From Paenibacillus glycinis (GTDB lineage Bacteria > Bacillota > Bacilli > Paenibacillales > Paenibacillaceae), in contig NZ_JAAAMV010000002.1 of the NCBI RefSeq assembly GCF_009909185.1, positions 496,001-560,000 on the forward strand: 64,000 bases of DNA, in the 5' to 3' direction. Position numbers and translations under genes: made by a program. The notes under the pieces are model-generated. The model did not search any database. It saw nothing but the letters and a program-made list of their open reading frames with translations, and was not told the origin of the DNA. Positions 36,262 through 44,912 of the stretch are shown in pieces; the stretch's first letter is position 1, and each line of letters opens with the position of its first letter.

Positions 36262-37552
36262 TCAGAACAATAGGATCGGCGTAATCGCGATCGAACGCGA
36301 GGCGAGGCCCGCCGGAAGCGTGGCGATTACCGTCCCGGCCGCGACGTCGATGACGGCGATCGCGTCGGTTGAGCTGCGTGGATACGTAAGCCAGTTCGCC
36401 GTCCGGCGTAAAAGCCGCGGAAACCGGTCTGCCCGCGGTCGTGATTTCCATGAGTACCGCATCGGTCGCCGTATTGATGACGATGACGGAATTCGAAAGA
36501 TTGCCGGCGACGAACGCCCGCGATCCGTCCGGAGAGACGGCGACGCCGAACGGCAAGACGCCGGCCATTATCGTCGTCACGATCGCGTCGGACGCCGTAT
36601 CGACGACCGTGACGGAATCGCTGTTTTGGTTGACGACGTACGCGCGGCTGCCGTCGGGCAGAAACGCGACCGCGATCGGCAGAAGCGCATCCAGCAAAGG
36701 AATGGTGCCGATGACGGAATTGGTCACCGTCGAGATGATGGCAATGGCATTCAGTCCGCTCTCCGCGACGTAGACGCGAAGGCCGTCCGGCGTCACGGCC
36801 AACCCGAATGGCCTGCTGCCGGCGGCAAGCTGGATGTCCGTCAGCAAAACGTTGGCGACGGTATCGATGACCGAGACGGTGTCGTTGCCCAAATTGCCCG
36901 CGTACGCGAAAAGGCTATCGGGCGTAACGGCGATCCCCGCCGGCGTGCTCCCGGGCGTCAACGCGATCGACGCGGTTACGGCATTGGAAGCCGTGTCCAC
37001 GACCGCAACGGAATCGGAGCCGAAATTCGCGACGTACGCGCGCGTTCCGTCTGACGTGATCGCGACCCCGATCGGACTGCTGCCCGCGGGCAAGGCGACC
37101 GTCGCCGCGATCGTATTGGCTTCCGTATTGACCACCGTTAACGTATCCTGGCTATTATTGGCGTTGTAGGCAAACAACAGCCGTCCGACGCGCGCCAGTT
37201 CCCCCGTCAAGTCGCGCGCGGCAATCACGGTACCGCCTGCGCCGATTTGGGTCACCGCCACGGACACGTTATCGCCCGCCAGCCCGCTCGTGACGACCCG
37301 CACGCCGAAGACGTCGAGATCGGCCGGGAGATCCACGAGCGAAAACGTGCTCTCCTGCGTGTTGAAAGGAAACAAATGAACAAGATAGACCTCGTAGACG
37401 ATCGGATTGCTGAACCCTTCCGAAGCGGAAGCGACGGTATACGCCTGGATGGAGGCGATCGCGTTGTCCCTTCCGCCGTTCATGAGCCGGATCACGAGAC
37501 TGGTCGTGCGGGGCGAACGATTTTCGATGGGGCCGGTATCGTAAACAGGCAT
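36262..37552 (-). pseudogene. YVTN/YncE-type beta-propeller protein, frameshifted near the 3' end
   Basis: About 430 codons. After an N-terminal domain of about 115 residues come seven propeller blades of 42-43 residues with the pattern P-x-G-V-A-V-T-P-D-G-x-x-A-Y-V...N-x-x-x-x-x-V-x-V-I-D-T. The last blade is broken: the frame leaves the family at about 36375 after LAYVSTQ, whereas the next frame continues SSTDAIAVIDVAAGTVIATL and stops at 36262. A two-base loss in CAGAGCTCA would explain this. I chose ATG 37552 (AAGGGGG seven bases upstream) over 37558. No signal peptide. The role is unknown; such proteins in spore formers are often surface or exosporium associated. Confidence 0.75.
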
Positions 37553-37657
37553 GGGCATTCCCCCTTGAACATGTCATATAGGTCATGATATGCATGCGTT
37601 CAAGAAGCGGTTTGGACAACTCCCCCGTTATGTCCGAAGCCCGGCGGCATCTCGGCG

Positions 37658-38647
37658 CTACGCGGGTTCGTTATCGGCGGCGGCCGGCTCGCCGCTCTTC
37701 TGCTTCTTGAGCCGTTTCGCGATCGCCAAGTAGCGCTTCAAATCCTGCAGCAGGAGGAAAAGCGCAGCCCGCATTTCGAATTCCTCGCGCGTAACGGGCA
37801 GCGGCATGATCTTGAACCGCGCTTCCAGCAGCTTGATCATATCCTCCACGCCGCCCTCGTAGACGGCGGATTTGACGTCGCCGGACAGATGGTCGAACAA
37901 TTCGGCGGCATGCTCGCCTTGCGGCAGCGATTCGTAGACGAACGACAGATGGGACAGCATCTGCCCGATCGTTTCCAACTGCAGCTGTCGCATATCGAAG
38001 TAACGCGACCAGTATCGGCTGTCGCCGCCGTGCGCCCAGATCCGGTTCTCGCGGTTGATCTCCGCGCGGCGGCTTCCTTCTTCGATGGCATGGCCGGCAT
38101 CGAGCAGCTCCTGCCCGTCCCAGACGGGCGTCGGCGCGCGGAGCGTTTGGGCCAGCTTCCGGAATATCGCCGCGAAGTTCTCTTCCGTCTCATGACGAAG
38201 CTCGAGCAGCTTGAGGTCGTCCTTCGGCATATAGATCAAATTGATGACCGTCGCCCAGCCGAGGCCCGTGAGCAGCAGCATGATCTCGTTGCCGATCAGC
38301 CCGAGGGTCACTTCCGCGCGCGCGTAGACGTGGAAGACGATAACGGCGCTCGTCGCGATGCCGTCCTTCAAGCCGGCCCGCGACAGGACCGGAATCGTCA
38401 ACAGGATAAAGATCGAGATCGTCCACAGGCGAAAGCCGAGCGTCAGAAACAGCAGCGACGCGAACGCCAGTCCAAGCACGGAAGCGGCGATGCGGATCAA
38501 GGCGCTCTTCAAGCCGCGCTTCCGCGTCACCTCCACGCCGAGAATGGCAAGCAAGCCGGCGGACAGCGCCGGATTCAGCCCCAGATAGTATGCGGTATAC
38601 AATGCGCCGAGCGCGGCTATCGCGGTTTTGATCACTCGAATTCCCAT
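37658..38647 (-). CDS. Aromatic acid exporter family membrane protein (ArAE_1/DUF939)
   Basis: 329 residues. Five or six transmembrane segments occupy the first 140 residues (MGIRVIKTAIAALGALYTAY is the family start; TRKRGLKSALIRI and LINLIYMP-type segments follow), then a cytosolic helical domain of about 180 residues. The family is predicted to export aromatic acids; the best-known Firmicute relative is YqjA. AGGAG lies before ATG 38647. Downstream of fabF on the same strand but separated by a strong terminator. Confidence 0.87.
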   Translation of the reverse strand: MGIRVIKTAIAALGALYTAYYLGLNPALSAGLLAILGVEVTRKRGLKSALIRIAASVLGLAFASLLFLTLGFRLWTISIFILLTIPVLSRAGLKDGIATSAVIVFHVYARAEVTLGLIGNEIMLLLTGLGWATVINLIYMPKDDLKLLELRHETEENFAAIFRKLAQTLRAPTPVWDGQELLDAGHAIEEGSRRAEINRENRIWAHGGDSRYWSRYFDMRQLQLETIGQMLSHLSFVYESLPQGEHAAELFDHLSGDVKSAVYEGGVEDMIKLLEARFKIMPLPVTREEFEMRAALFLLLQDLKRYLAIAKRLKKQKSGEPAAADNEPA

Positions 38648-38664
38648 GCGCTTCTCCTATAAAA

Positions 38665-38691
38665 AAGCCGGGGACGCAACCGCCCCGGCTT
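38665..38691 (-). terminator. fabF terminator
   Basis: Nine-base-pair stem AAGCCGGGG/CCCCGGCTT followed by TTTTTTAT on the minus strand, 25 bp past the fabF stop. Confidence 0.85.
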
Positions 38692-38715
38692 GAATTGTTC
38701 TTCCTATGGTACCCC

Positions 38716-39963
38716 TCACGCTTGCGGCGAGTCAACCGATTTCAAGACGATGACGGCATTGTGGCCGCCGAAGCCGAAGGAATTGCTGACGCCGATGGAG
38801 AGCTTCGCCTGCCTGGCCGCGAGAGGCACGTAATCCAGGTCGCATTCGGGATCCGGCGTTTCCAGATTGATCGTCGGCGGGATCAGTCCCTCCTGCAGGC
38901 TCTTCGCCAGCGCGATGGCCTGCGTGCCGCCGGCTGCGCCCAGCATATGGCCGGTCATCGATTTCACCGCCGTCACCGGGATGTCGTAAGCCCGCTCGCC
39001 GAAGAGGCGCTTGATCGCCCGCGTCTCCGACAAATCGCCGAGCTCCGTGCTGGTCGCGTGCGCGAAAATCACGTCCACCTGCTCCGTGCCGATTCCCGCT
39101 TCCTTGAGCGCGGCTTTCATGGCGAGGTACGGACCGTAGCCTTCCGGATGCGTCGCGACCATATGATACGCGTCGGAACTGGCCCCGTAGCCGATAACCT
39201 CCGCATACGTCCGCGCGTTCCGCTTGCGGGCATGCGACTCGGATTCCAGGACGACGATGCCGGCTCCCTCCGCCATGACGAATCCGTCGCGTCCGCCGTC
39301 GAACGGCCGGCTGGCCTTTGCCGGTTCGTCGTTGCGCCCGGACAACGCCGTCGCGTTGCTGAAGCTCGCGAGCGATATCTCGTTGACGGCCGCTTCCGTT
39401 CCGCCGGCGATGACCACGTCGGCCAGTCCGTACCGGATCAGCCGGAACGCCTCGCCGATCGACGTATTGCCGATGGAGCAGGCCGTCACCGGTGCCATCG
39501 TCGGGCCATGCAGCCCGAAGCGGATGCTGATCATCGCCGCCGCCATGTTGGCGATCATCATGGGGACGAGCGTCGGGCTGACGCGGTCCGGCCCGCGTTC
39601 CTGAAGCACCGCGTCCTGCGCGAGCAGCGTATCCAGACCGCCGATGCCCGAGCCGACGTAAACGCCCACGCGCTCGGCATCGATGGAATCGGCATCGAGC
39701 CCCGCATCGGACCAGGCTTGATCCGCGGCCGCCAGGGCAAACTGGCAGAAGCGGTCCATGCGCCGCGCTTCCTTTCTCCCGAACAGCGCTTCGGCATCGA
39801 AATCCTTGACGAGTCCCGCGATGCGCGTCTTATGCCTCTCCGTATCGAACCGGTCGATCGGTCCGACGCCGGACGCTCCCCGCTTCAAAGCCTCCCAGTA
39901 ACCTTCCACCGTGTTTCCCAGCGGGGAAACGGTCCCCATGCCCGTGATGAATACTTTCTCCAT
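38716..39963 (-). CDS. fabF: Beta-ketoacyl-ACP synthase II (FabF-like)
   Basis: 415 residues, thiolase fold. The Cys-His-His catalytic set is seen in VTACSIGN (Cys near residue 161), AHATSTELGD, and KSMTGHMLGAAGG. It elongates acyl-ACP by condensation with malonyl-ACP. It stands alone, with no fabH or acpP nearby, and is divergent from an MmyB-type regulator, so it may be a second, regulated copy rather than the housekeeping one; that is inference. The ATG follows GAAGGAGGAAG. Confidence 0.92.
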   Translation of the reverse strand: MEKVFITGMGTVSPLGNTVEGYWEALKRGASGVGPIDRFDTERHKTRIAGLVKDFDAEALFGRKEARRMDRFCQFALAAADQAWSDAGLDADSIDAERVGVYVGSGIGGLDTLLAQDAVLQERGPDRVSPTLVPMMIANMAAAMISIRFGLHGPTMAPVTACSIGNTSIGEAFRLIRYGLADVVIAGGTEAAVNEISLASFSNATALSGRNDEPAKASRPFDGGRDGFVMAEGAGIVVLESESHARKRNARTYAEVIGYGASSDAYHMVATHPEGYGPYLAMKAALKEAGIGTEQVDVIFAHATSTELGDLSETRAIKRLFGERAYDIPVTAVKSMTGHMLGAAGGTQAIALAKSLQEGLIPPTINLETPDPECDLDYVPLAARQAKLSIGVSNSFGFGGHNAVIVLKSVDSPQA

Positions 39964-40013
39964 TGCCGACTTCCTCCTTCAGCTTGCCTTGTGGTGCTAT
40001 GTTGACATACATG

Positions 40014-40050
40014 TTATCCTATTACAAGTTGTCAATTATCCTAGTATAGT
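40014..40050. promoter_or_regulatory. fabF/regulator intergenic region with two direct repeats
   Basis: TTATCCTATTA (40014-40024) and TTATCCTAGTA (40036-40046) are spaced 22 bp, two helical turns. The second overlaps the -10 (TATAGT 40045-40050) of a plus-strand promoter whose -35 is TTACAA (40022-40027, spacer 17). On the minus strand TTGACA (40035-40030) can serve fabF. The repeats are candidate operators for the divergent regulator. Confidence 0.5.
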
Positions 40051-40088
40051 CACTACTACATTATGACGCGTTCCAAAGGAGCCTTGCC

Positions 40089-40940
40089 ATGAACCAGCCT
40101 ACGAGATTAAAAGCCCTCTCCAGCTTTCTCATGGCGCAGCGCGCCAAGCTGTCGCCGCAGGATGCCGGATTGACCCCCGGGACGCGACGCCGGACGCCGG
40201 GACTGCGCCGCGAGGAGGTCGCCCAGCTCGCCGGCGTCAGTCCGACCTGGTACACCTGGCTGGAGCAGGGGCGCGACATCAAAGTGTCCGCTTCCGTGCT
40301 GGAAGCCGTGTCCTCCGCGCTGCGCCTCGATGCCGACGAGCGGAAATACCTGTTCGCCCTCGCCTTGGAATCGGGCGCCGGTCCTTCTTCGCTGCGCGAA
40401 GATACGGCCGGCATCAGCCCGCCGCTGCGCCGCATCCTGGACGAGCTTCAGACCTGCCCGACGATCATCTCGGACCGGCACTGCCATATCGTCGGCTGGA
40501 ACGAAGCGGCTTCCCACGTGTTCATGGATTTCGAGCGCATTCCGGCGGAGAAGCGCAACATGATCGCGCTGCTGTTCGAACGCAAGGAATTCCGCCGTCT
40601 GGCCGGCAATTGGGAGCATTTCATCAGCGGGTTTCTGGCGATCTTCCGCGCTTACTACGGACAGTACGTCGACGACGATTGGTACGAGACGTTTCTCCGC
40701 GACATGACCGCCGCCTATCCCGATTTCAACCCGCTGTGGGAGAAGAGCCGGGTCAGCGCGGCCCCCGAGGTGCTGATCGAATTCCGGCATGCCAGGGCGG
40801 GCAAAATGCTGTTCCATCTCACTTCCCTGCAGCTGCAGGGCAATTCCGACCTGCGCTGCAGCATCTACACGCCCGATCCCGATTCCCCGACGGAGACGAA
40901 GCTCAGACAGCTGATGGAGAAAGGAAAGTCGCCTCAGTAA
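40089..40940 (+). CDS. XRE-family regulator with MmyB-like ligand domain
   Basis: 283 residues. The N-terminal helix-turn-helix has the usual MmyB-type sequence RRTPGLRREEVAQLAGVSPTW with WLEQGRDIKVS; the C-terminal MmyB-like PAS-type domain (GWNEAASHVFMDF, RNMIALLFERKEFR, FEFRHA-like strand) binds fatty acids or other small molecules in characterised relatives. Divergent fabF makes a lipid signal plausible but unproven. AAAGGAG precedes ATG 40089. Its stop codon ends the first unit of a 20-bp tandem repeat. Confidence 0.9.
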   Translation: MNQPTRLKALSSFLMAQRAKLSPQDAGLTPGTRRRTPGLRREEVAQLAGVSPTWYTWLEQGRDIKVSASVLEAVSSALRLDADERKYLFALALESGAGPSSLREDTAGISPPLRRILDELQTCPTIISDRHCHIVGWNEAASHVFMDFERIPAEKRNMIALLFERKEFRRLAGNWEHFISGFLAIFRAYYGQYVDDDWYETFLRDMTAAYPDFNPLWEKSRVSAAPEVLIEFRHARAGKMLFHLTSLQLQGNSDLRCSIYTPDPDSPTETKLRQLMEKGKSPQ

Positions 40941-41000
40941 GAGGTAGGTCTCTTCGGTAAAAGGTAGGTCGCCTCAGTAAAAAGCAAGTCCACGCCATAA
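40921..41000. repeat. Four degenerate 20-bp tandem repeats at a gene end
   Basis: Units at 40921, 40941, 40961 and 40981, each ending in TAA; for example AAGGTAGGTCGCCTCAGTAA. Unit 1 encodes the last residues and stop of the regulator. Confidence 0.8.
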
Positions 41001-41016
41001 GTGAAATCATCGAAAC

Positions 41017-41056
41017 GAAAAAGCCGCCTTCGCCCGTACGGCGAAAGCGGCCTTTG
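41017..41056. terminator. Bidirectional terminator
   Basis: GCCGCCTTCGCC pairs with GGCGAAAGCGGC (one bulge) with A-run on the left and TTTGC on the right. It serves the regulator (+) and the convergent carboxypeptidase (-). Confidence 0.7.
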
Positions 41057-41072
41057 CTGCTGCGGTTGACGA

Positions 41073-42590
41073 TTACAGCTTGTAAATGGCGGTGTATTTC
41101 TTCTTCAAATACGCGACGAGGTAATCGGGGTCGAGCGGCTTGCCCGTGATGCCCTCGATCAGCTCGGACGGCGTTCTGAGCTTGCCGTACTGATAGACTT
41201 TGTCCGTCAGCCACGCTTTGATCGGATGCAAATCGCCCTTCTCGACCAGCTCCCAGAAATCCGGCAGCTCGCGCTCGAGCGTATCCGTGAATTGCGCCGC
41301 GTACATATTGCCGAGCGAATACGAAGGGAAGTAGCCGAACGCCCCGCCGGACCAGTGCACGTCCTGCAGCACGCCTTCGCCGTCATGCTCCGGCTCGATG
41401 CCGAGGTATTCCTTGTACTTCGCGTTCCACAGCGCGGGGAGCTCGGAAGCCTTCACGCCTTCGTTGAAGATTAGTTTCTCGATCTCGTAGCGGATGATGA
41501 TATGCAGGTTATAGGTCAATTCGTCCGCTTCGATCCGGATCAGCGACGGCTGCACGACGTTGGTCGCGCGGTAGAAGTCTTCCACGGACACCTCCAGCTG
41601 CCCCGGGAAATGCTGCTGCAGGTCGCCGTAATAACGGCTCCAGAAGCTCATCGAGCGGCCGATCACGTTCTCCCAGAACCGCGACTGCGATTCGTGGATG
41701 CCCATCGACGTTCCCGTCGCGAGCGTCGTGCCGACCAGATCCTTGCGGATATTCTGCTCGTACAGCGCATGGCCGCCTTCGTGAATCGTGCCGAACAGCG
41801 CGCTCGTCACGTCGTCCGTCAGGTAACGCGTCGTAATCCGCACGTCGCCCGGATTGAGGCCCGTCGCGAACGGATGCGCGCTCTCGTCCAAACGGCCGGC
41901 CGCGAAATCGAAGCCCATCTGTTCGAGAATGAACAGGCTGAACTTCTTCTGCGCCTCCTTCGCGTAGGTTTGCTCCAGGAAGCCGGTCTCGGGCTGATGC
42001 GGCGAAGCGGCGATCGCCGCGGACAGCGGCACGAGCTTCTCGCGCAAGCCGCCGAACACCCGGTCCAACTGCTCCGTCGTCATGCCGGGCTCGTACATAT
42101 CCAGCAGCGTATCGTAGCGCGTGCCCTTCACGCCCCATAAATCGATGAATTGATTCGTATAGGTAATGATTTTGTCCAAATACGGCTCGAACGACGCATA
42201 GTCGCTGCTTTTCTTCGCTTCTTCCCACATGGACTCCGCCTGCGAGGTCAGCACGACGTATTCCTGGTACAGCTTCGGCGGGATTTTGACGCTGCGGTCG
42301 TACTCCTTGCGCGTCTCCTTCACGAGCCTCCGATGCACGTCGTTCAATTCCGCGTATGTAGCCGGTTCTTCAAGCGACGTCAGCCATTCGCCGAGCTCCG
42401 GCGCCGTGGACAGCTTGAACATCTGACCGGACAAATTGCCGATGGCCTCGGAACGGACTTCCATCCCCTTGCGCGGCGCTCCCGTCCGCAAATCCCAATA
42501 CAGGACGGCCAGCGCTTCTTCGTAACTCTTGATAAGGCCGATTCGCTCCGTAAACTGTTGAAGGACTCCGTTTTCTTGCATGGTCGTCAT
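41073..42590 (-). CDS. Carboxypeptidase Taq (M32 metallopeptidase)
   Basis: About 505 residues. The zinc motif is HEGGH in GTIHEGGHALYEQN, with the third ligand Glu in GIHESQSRFWEN; RITTRYLTDD and IRYEIEKLIFNEG are further family signatures. It is a cytosolic zinc carboxypeptidase with broad specificity, close to B. subtilis YpwA. Several in-frame starts are possible (42602 GTG, 42599, 42590, 42581); ATG 42590 has GGGAAAGG at the best, though slightly long, spacing. Confidence 0.92.
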   Translation of the reverse strand: MTTMQENGVLQQFTERIGLIKSYEEALAVLYWDLRTGAPRKGMEVRSEAIGNLSGQMFKLSTAPELGEWLTSLEEPATYAELNDVHRRLVKETRKEYDRSVKIPPKLYQEYVVLTSQAESMWEEAKKSSDYASFEPYLDKIITYTNQFIDLWGVKGTRYDTLLDMYEPGMTTEQLDRVFGGLREKLVPLSAAIAASPHQPETGFLEQTYAKEAQKKFSLFILEQMGFDFAAGRLDESAHPFATGLNPGDVRITTRYLTDDVTSALFGTIHEGGHALYEQNIRKDLVGTTLATGTSMGIHESQSRFWENVIGRSMSFWSRYYGDLQQHFPGQLEVSVEDFYRATNVVQPSLIRIEADELTYNLHIIIRYEIEKLIFNEGVKASELPALWNAKYKEYLGIEPEHDGEGVLQDVHWSGGAFGYFPSYSLGNMYAAQFTDTLERELPDFWELVEKGDLHPIKAWLTDKVYQYGKLRTPSELIEGITGKPLDPDYLVAYLKKKYTAIYKL

Positions 42591-42630
42591 TCCGATCATC
42601 ACCTTTCCCTACCCGTTATCGCACTGCTAC

Positions 42631-42662
42631 TTGATCATACTTTTTGCAAACCGTATAATCAA
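42631..42662. promoter_or_regulatory. Two overlapping face-to-face promoters
   Basis: Plus strand: TTGATC (42631-42636), 17 bp, TATAAT (42654-42659), toward the YqkB-like gene. Minus strand: TTGATT (42662-42657), 17 bp, TATGAT (42639-42634), toward the carboxypeptidase. Each -35 covers the other's -10, so only one polymerase can bind at a time. Confidence 0.65.
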
Positions 42663-42708
42663 CTTTAATCCTGTTTCAGATGGCGTACAAGCGGAAGGAG
42701 TCCTGATC

Positions 42709-43032
42709 ATGCATTTTACCTTTACATCGAACGCCGCGGAACGATTGCGCGAGCCGCTTGCCGAAGGCGGCAAAAGCCTGAAGCTGCTGTACGATACGGA
42801 GGGCTGCGGCTGCGTCATGAACGGCGTTCCCACCCTGGCCCTCGTCCGCGAGCCGGACCCGAACGACAAGCTCGGCGAAGGGGCGCCCTACCCGGTATGG
42901 TACGAGCCGAATTACGAGGTGTTCTTCGAACCGGAGCTCAAGATCGATTATAACGCGTCGCGCAACGCCTTCGTCCTGAAGAGCGACAGCCAGATTTACA
43001 CCGCGAATTTGCGCCTGCTGAAATTGAGTTGA
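42709..43032 (+). CDS. Iron-sulfur biogenesis (HesB/IscA-like) family protein, YqkB type
   Basis: 107 residues. Resembles YqkB of B. subtilis: MHFTFTSNAAERL, LKLLYDTEGCGCVMNGVPTL and a C-terminal strand SQIYTANLRLLKLS. The CGC pair lies where HesB proteins place cluster ligands, but the later CxC of IscA/SufA is missing, as is usual for this subgroup. Function as a scaffold is not shown. ATG 42709 is preceded by GGAAGGAG at eight bases; the open frame before it includes the promoter and is not coding. Confidence 0.88.
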   Translation: MHFTFTSNAAERLREPLAEGGKSLKLLYDTEGCGCVMNGVPTLALVREPDPNDKLGEGAPYPVWYEPNYEVFFEPELKIDYNASRNAFVLKSDSQIYTANLRLLKLS

Positions 43033-43108
43033 ACGCCTTTTGCCGTCCTTCAGGAAGGCCAAAGAAACTATAGACATGCATGCGTCGTGCATGGGAGGAG
43101 GAGCTCGC

Positions 43109-43684
43109 TTGAGTACAGTTGAAAACATCCTAGCCTTTAATGCGCAGTTCGTGGAGAATCGCGATTACGAGCAATACCGGACCACGAAGTTCCCCGACAA
43201 AAAAATCGCCATCGTGACCTGCATGGACGCGCGCCTGACCGAGCTGCTGCCGAAGGCGCTCAACCTGCGCAACGGCGACGCCAAGATCATCAAGAACGCC
43301 GGCGCGATCGTCACCCAGCCGTTCGGCAACATCATGCGCAGCATTCTCGTCGCCGTATACGAGCTGGGCGCCGAGGAGGTCCTCGTCATCGGCCACCATG
43401 AGTGCGGCATGACGGGCTTGAATTCGGAGCTGGTGATCCAGCACATGCTGGAGAGAAACATATCGCAGGAAACGATCCGCACGCTAAACAACTCCGGCAT
43501 GCACCTGGAGCGCTGGCTGACCGGCTTCGACAACGTGCAGGAAAGCGTCGAGCGAAGCGTGGGCATCATCAAGAACCATCCGCTGCTGCCGCCCGGCACT
43601 CCGGTGCACGGCATGATCATTCACCCGACGACGGGCAAGCTGGACGTCGTCGTCGACGGCTACAAGCAAGAGGTAACGGCATAA
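43109..43684 (+). CDS. Beta-class carbonic anhydrase
   Basis: 191 residues from TTG 43109, which has GGAGGAGGAG close upstream. Catalyses reversible CO2 hydration with zinc held by C38, H96 and C99; the Asp40-Arg42 dyad of CMDAR is intact and GHHECGM is the second signature. Similar in size to the single-domain Firmicute enzymes (YtiB/YvdA type). A CATGCA/TGCATG hairpin lies just before the ribosome site (43077-43092). The frame opens at 43040 without family match. Probably in one transcript with the YqkB-like gene 77 bp upstream. Confidence 0.93.
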   Translation: MSTVENILAFNAQFVENRDYEQYRTTKFPDKKIAIVTCMDARLTELLPKALNLRNGDAKIIKNAGAIVTQPFGNIMRSILVAVYELGAEEVLVIGHHECGMTGLNSELVIQHMLERNISQETIRTLNNSGMHLERWLTGFDNVQESVERSVGIIKNHPLLPPGTPVHGMIIHPTTGKLDVVVDGYKQEVTA

Positions 43685-43700
43685 GACAAGGCATAAAACA

Positions 43701-43754
43701 AAAAAGCTTCGCTTTGCACGGTTGCGTCGTCGCCGTGCGAAGCGAAGCTTTTTA
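43701..43754. terminator. Bidirectional terminator after carbonic anhydrase
   Basis: AAAGCTTCGCTTTGCACGG and CCGTGCGAAGCGAAGCTTT form a 19-bp stem with one mismatch, flanked by A-run and T-run. Confidence 0.85.
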
Positions 43755-43813
43755 TTCATTAGATAAGGATATCATCGCGGTGCATGCTGCGGCGTCGATC
43801 AGCGAGCCGGCCG

Positions 43814-44344
43814 TCAATCGGCCAGCCGCCTCTTCTTCGCCTCCGCGGCTGCCGCCCTCGCGGCAATGACCTCGCTGCGGTCCCGGCGCGCATGCCGGTG
43901 AATCAGCGCCTCGTCCGTTCCGCTCGGCGCTCCCCAAGCATGCCCGTTCGCCGCGGCTGCCGCGTGCAGCCGTTCGAGCAATCGGCCGTCCGCGAGCGGA
44001 AGGTTCAGATCGGCGAACGGCTCGCCGCGCTCGACGGCCGCCATGACGCCGTCCAGCATGGCCGTCAAAGCCGGACCGTCGATCGCCAGCTCCTCCAGCT
44101 GCCGCGCAGCCAGCCGATTGCGGGATTGACGGAACATCATCGCGGCGCCCCGCCGATTGCCCCGGCGATAATGGTAGCAACCGACCGCCAGCTGAATCAA
44201 GCCGACCCAGACGTCCGCGAAGCCGTCCCCGGCATGGTCCTTCCAATATTCCTCCAGCAGCTCGTGGCATTCGAAATAGTCTCTCGTGGCATGGAACTCG
44301 TATAGAAAAGACTCGTAAGCCTCCGGATACCGGCCGTTTCGCAT
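43814..44344 (-). CDS. DUF309 family protein (YpuF-like)
   Basis: 176 residues, helical. The family signature is FHATRDYFECHELLEEYWKDH near residue 17 and GLIQLAVGCYHYRRGN near 48. Homologues such as YpuF are of unknown function; the His/Glu-rich first motif suggests metal binding. The last 25 residues are an Ala/Arg/Lys tail. The start has GGGGGA upstream. Confidence 0.88.
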   Translation of the reverse strand: MRNGRYPEAYESFLYEFHATRDYFECHELLEEYWKDHAGDGFADVWVGLIQLAVGCYHYRRGNRRGAAMMFRQSRNRLAARQLEELAIDGPALTAMLDGVMAAVERGEPFADLNLPLADGRLLERLHAAAAANGHAWGAPSGTDEALIHRHARRDRSEVIAARAAAAEAKKRRLAD

Positions 44345-44475
44345 CGCAATCCCCCATTTTCGCCGCCGTCTTCTACAATGAAGAATGAAAACTGAAACCT
44401 TTGATTATATTAAACGTAAATGTACCAAGGCGCAATAAATCTAGACGAAGCAGATTAACAGGAGGAGACTTTCAG

Positions 44476-44910
44476 ATGAAGAAGGGGATTTTAGTATTGA
44501 TGGCGTTCGCGCTGTTCTTCGTGTTCACCGCAAGCACGGCAGATGCCAGGCCGCGCGGGGGCGGAATCAAATCATCGCCGCGGCAGAGCTACACGCCGGC
44601 GCCGTCCAAGCCCGCGGATAATATCAACAAGAGCAATTCCGGCACCGGTACCACGAAAGCCGGCACGACGACGAACGCGAATCGCGGATTCTTCAGCGGA
44701 GGCAGTTTCATGAAAGGACTCATGATCGGCGGCTTGGCGGGCCTGATGTTCGGCGGCTTGTTCGGCAACATGGGCTTTTTCGGCAATATCGTCGGCTTGC
44801 TCGTCAACATCCTGGCCATCTATGTCGTCATCATGGCGATCAGCGGCATCGTGCGCTATTTCAGAAACCGTAAGAAACCGGCCCATCCCGGCAACCGGAG
44901 ACCCTATTAA
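44476..44910 (+). CDS. Small secreted or membrane protein with Gly-rich hydrophobic domain
   Basis: 144 residues. A signal peptide (MKKGILVLMAFALFFVFTAS, cleavage likely near TADA) is followed by a Ser/Thr/Pro/Lys-rich region of about 45 residues and then two hydrophobic stretches: FMKGLMIGGLAGLMFGGLFG and IVGLLVNILAIYVVIMAISG, with a basic end. The middle resembles the membrane part of Tim44-like lipid-binding proteins, but the domain itself is absent. AGGAGGAG precedes ATG 44476. yxcD follows with a 2-bp gap, so the two are co-translated. Confidence 0.75.
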   Translation: MKKGILVLMAFALFFVFTASTADARPRGGGIKSSPRQSYTPAPSKPADNINKSNSGTGTTKAGTTTNANRGFFSGGSFMKGLMIGGLAGLMFGGLFGNMGFFGNIVGLLVNILAIYVVIMAISGIVRYFRNRKKPAHPGNRRPY

Positions 44911-44912
44911 TC

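Noticed and set aside
36015-36284. 89-codon plus-strand frame between cotE and the YVTN gene
   Set aside because: No ribosome site, spans a terminator hairpin and overlaps the end of the YVTN gene.
40089-40940. Biosynthetic gene cluster around fabF and the MmyB-type regulator
   Set aside because: No tailoring, carrier protein or further synthase genes are nearby; the flanks are ordinary housekeeping genes.
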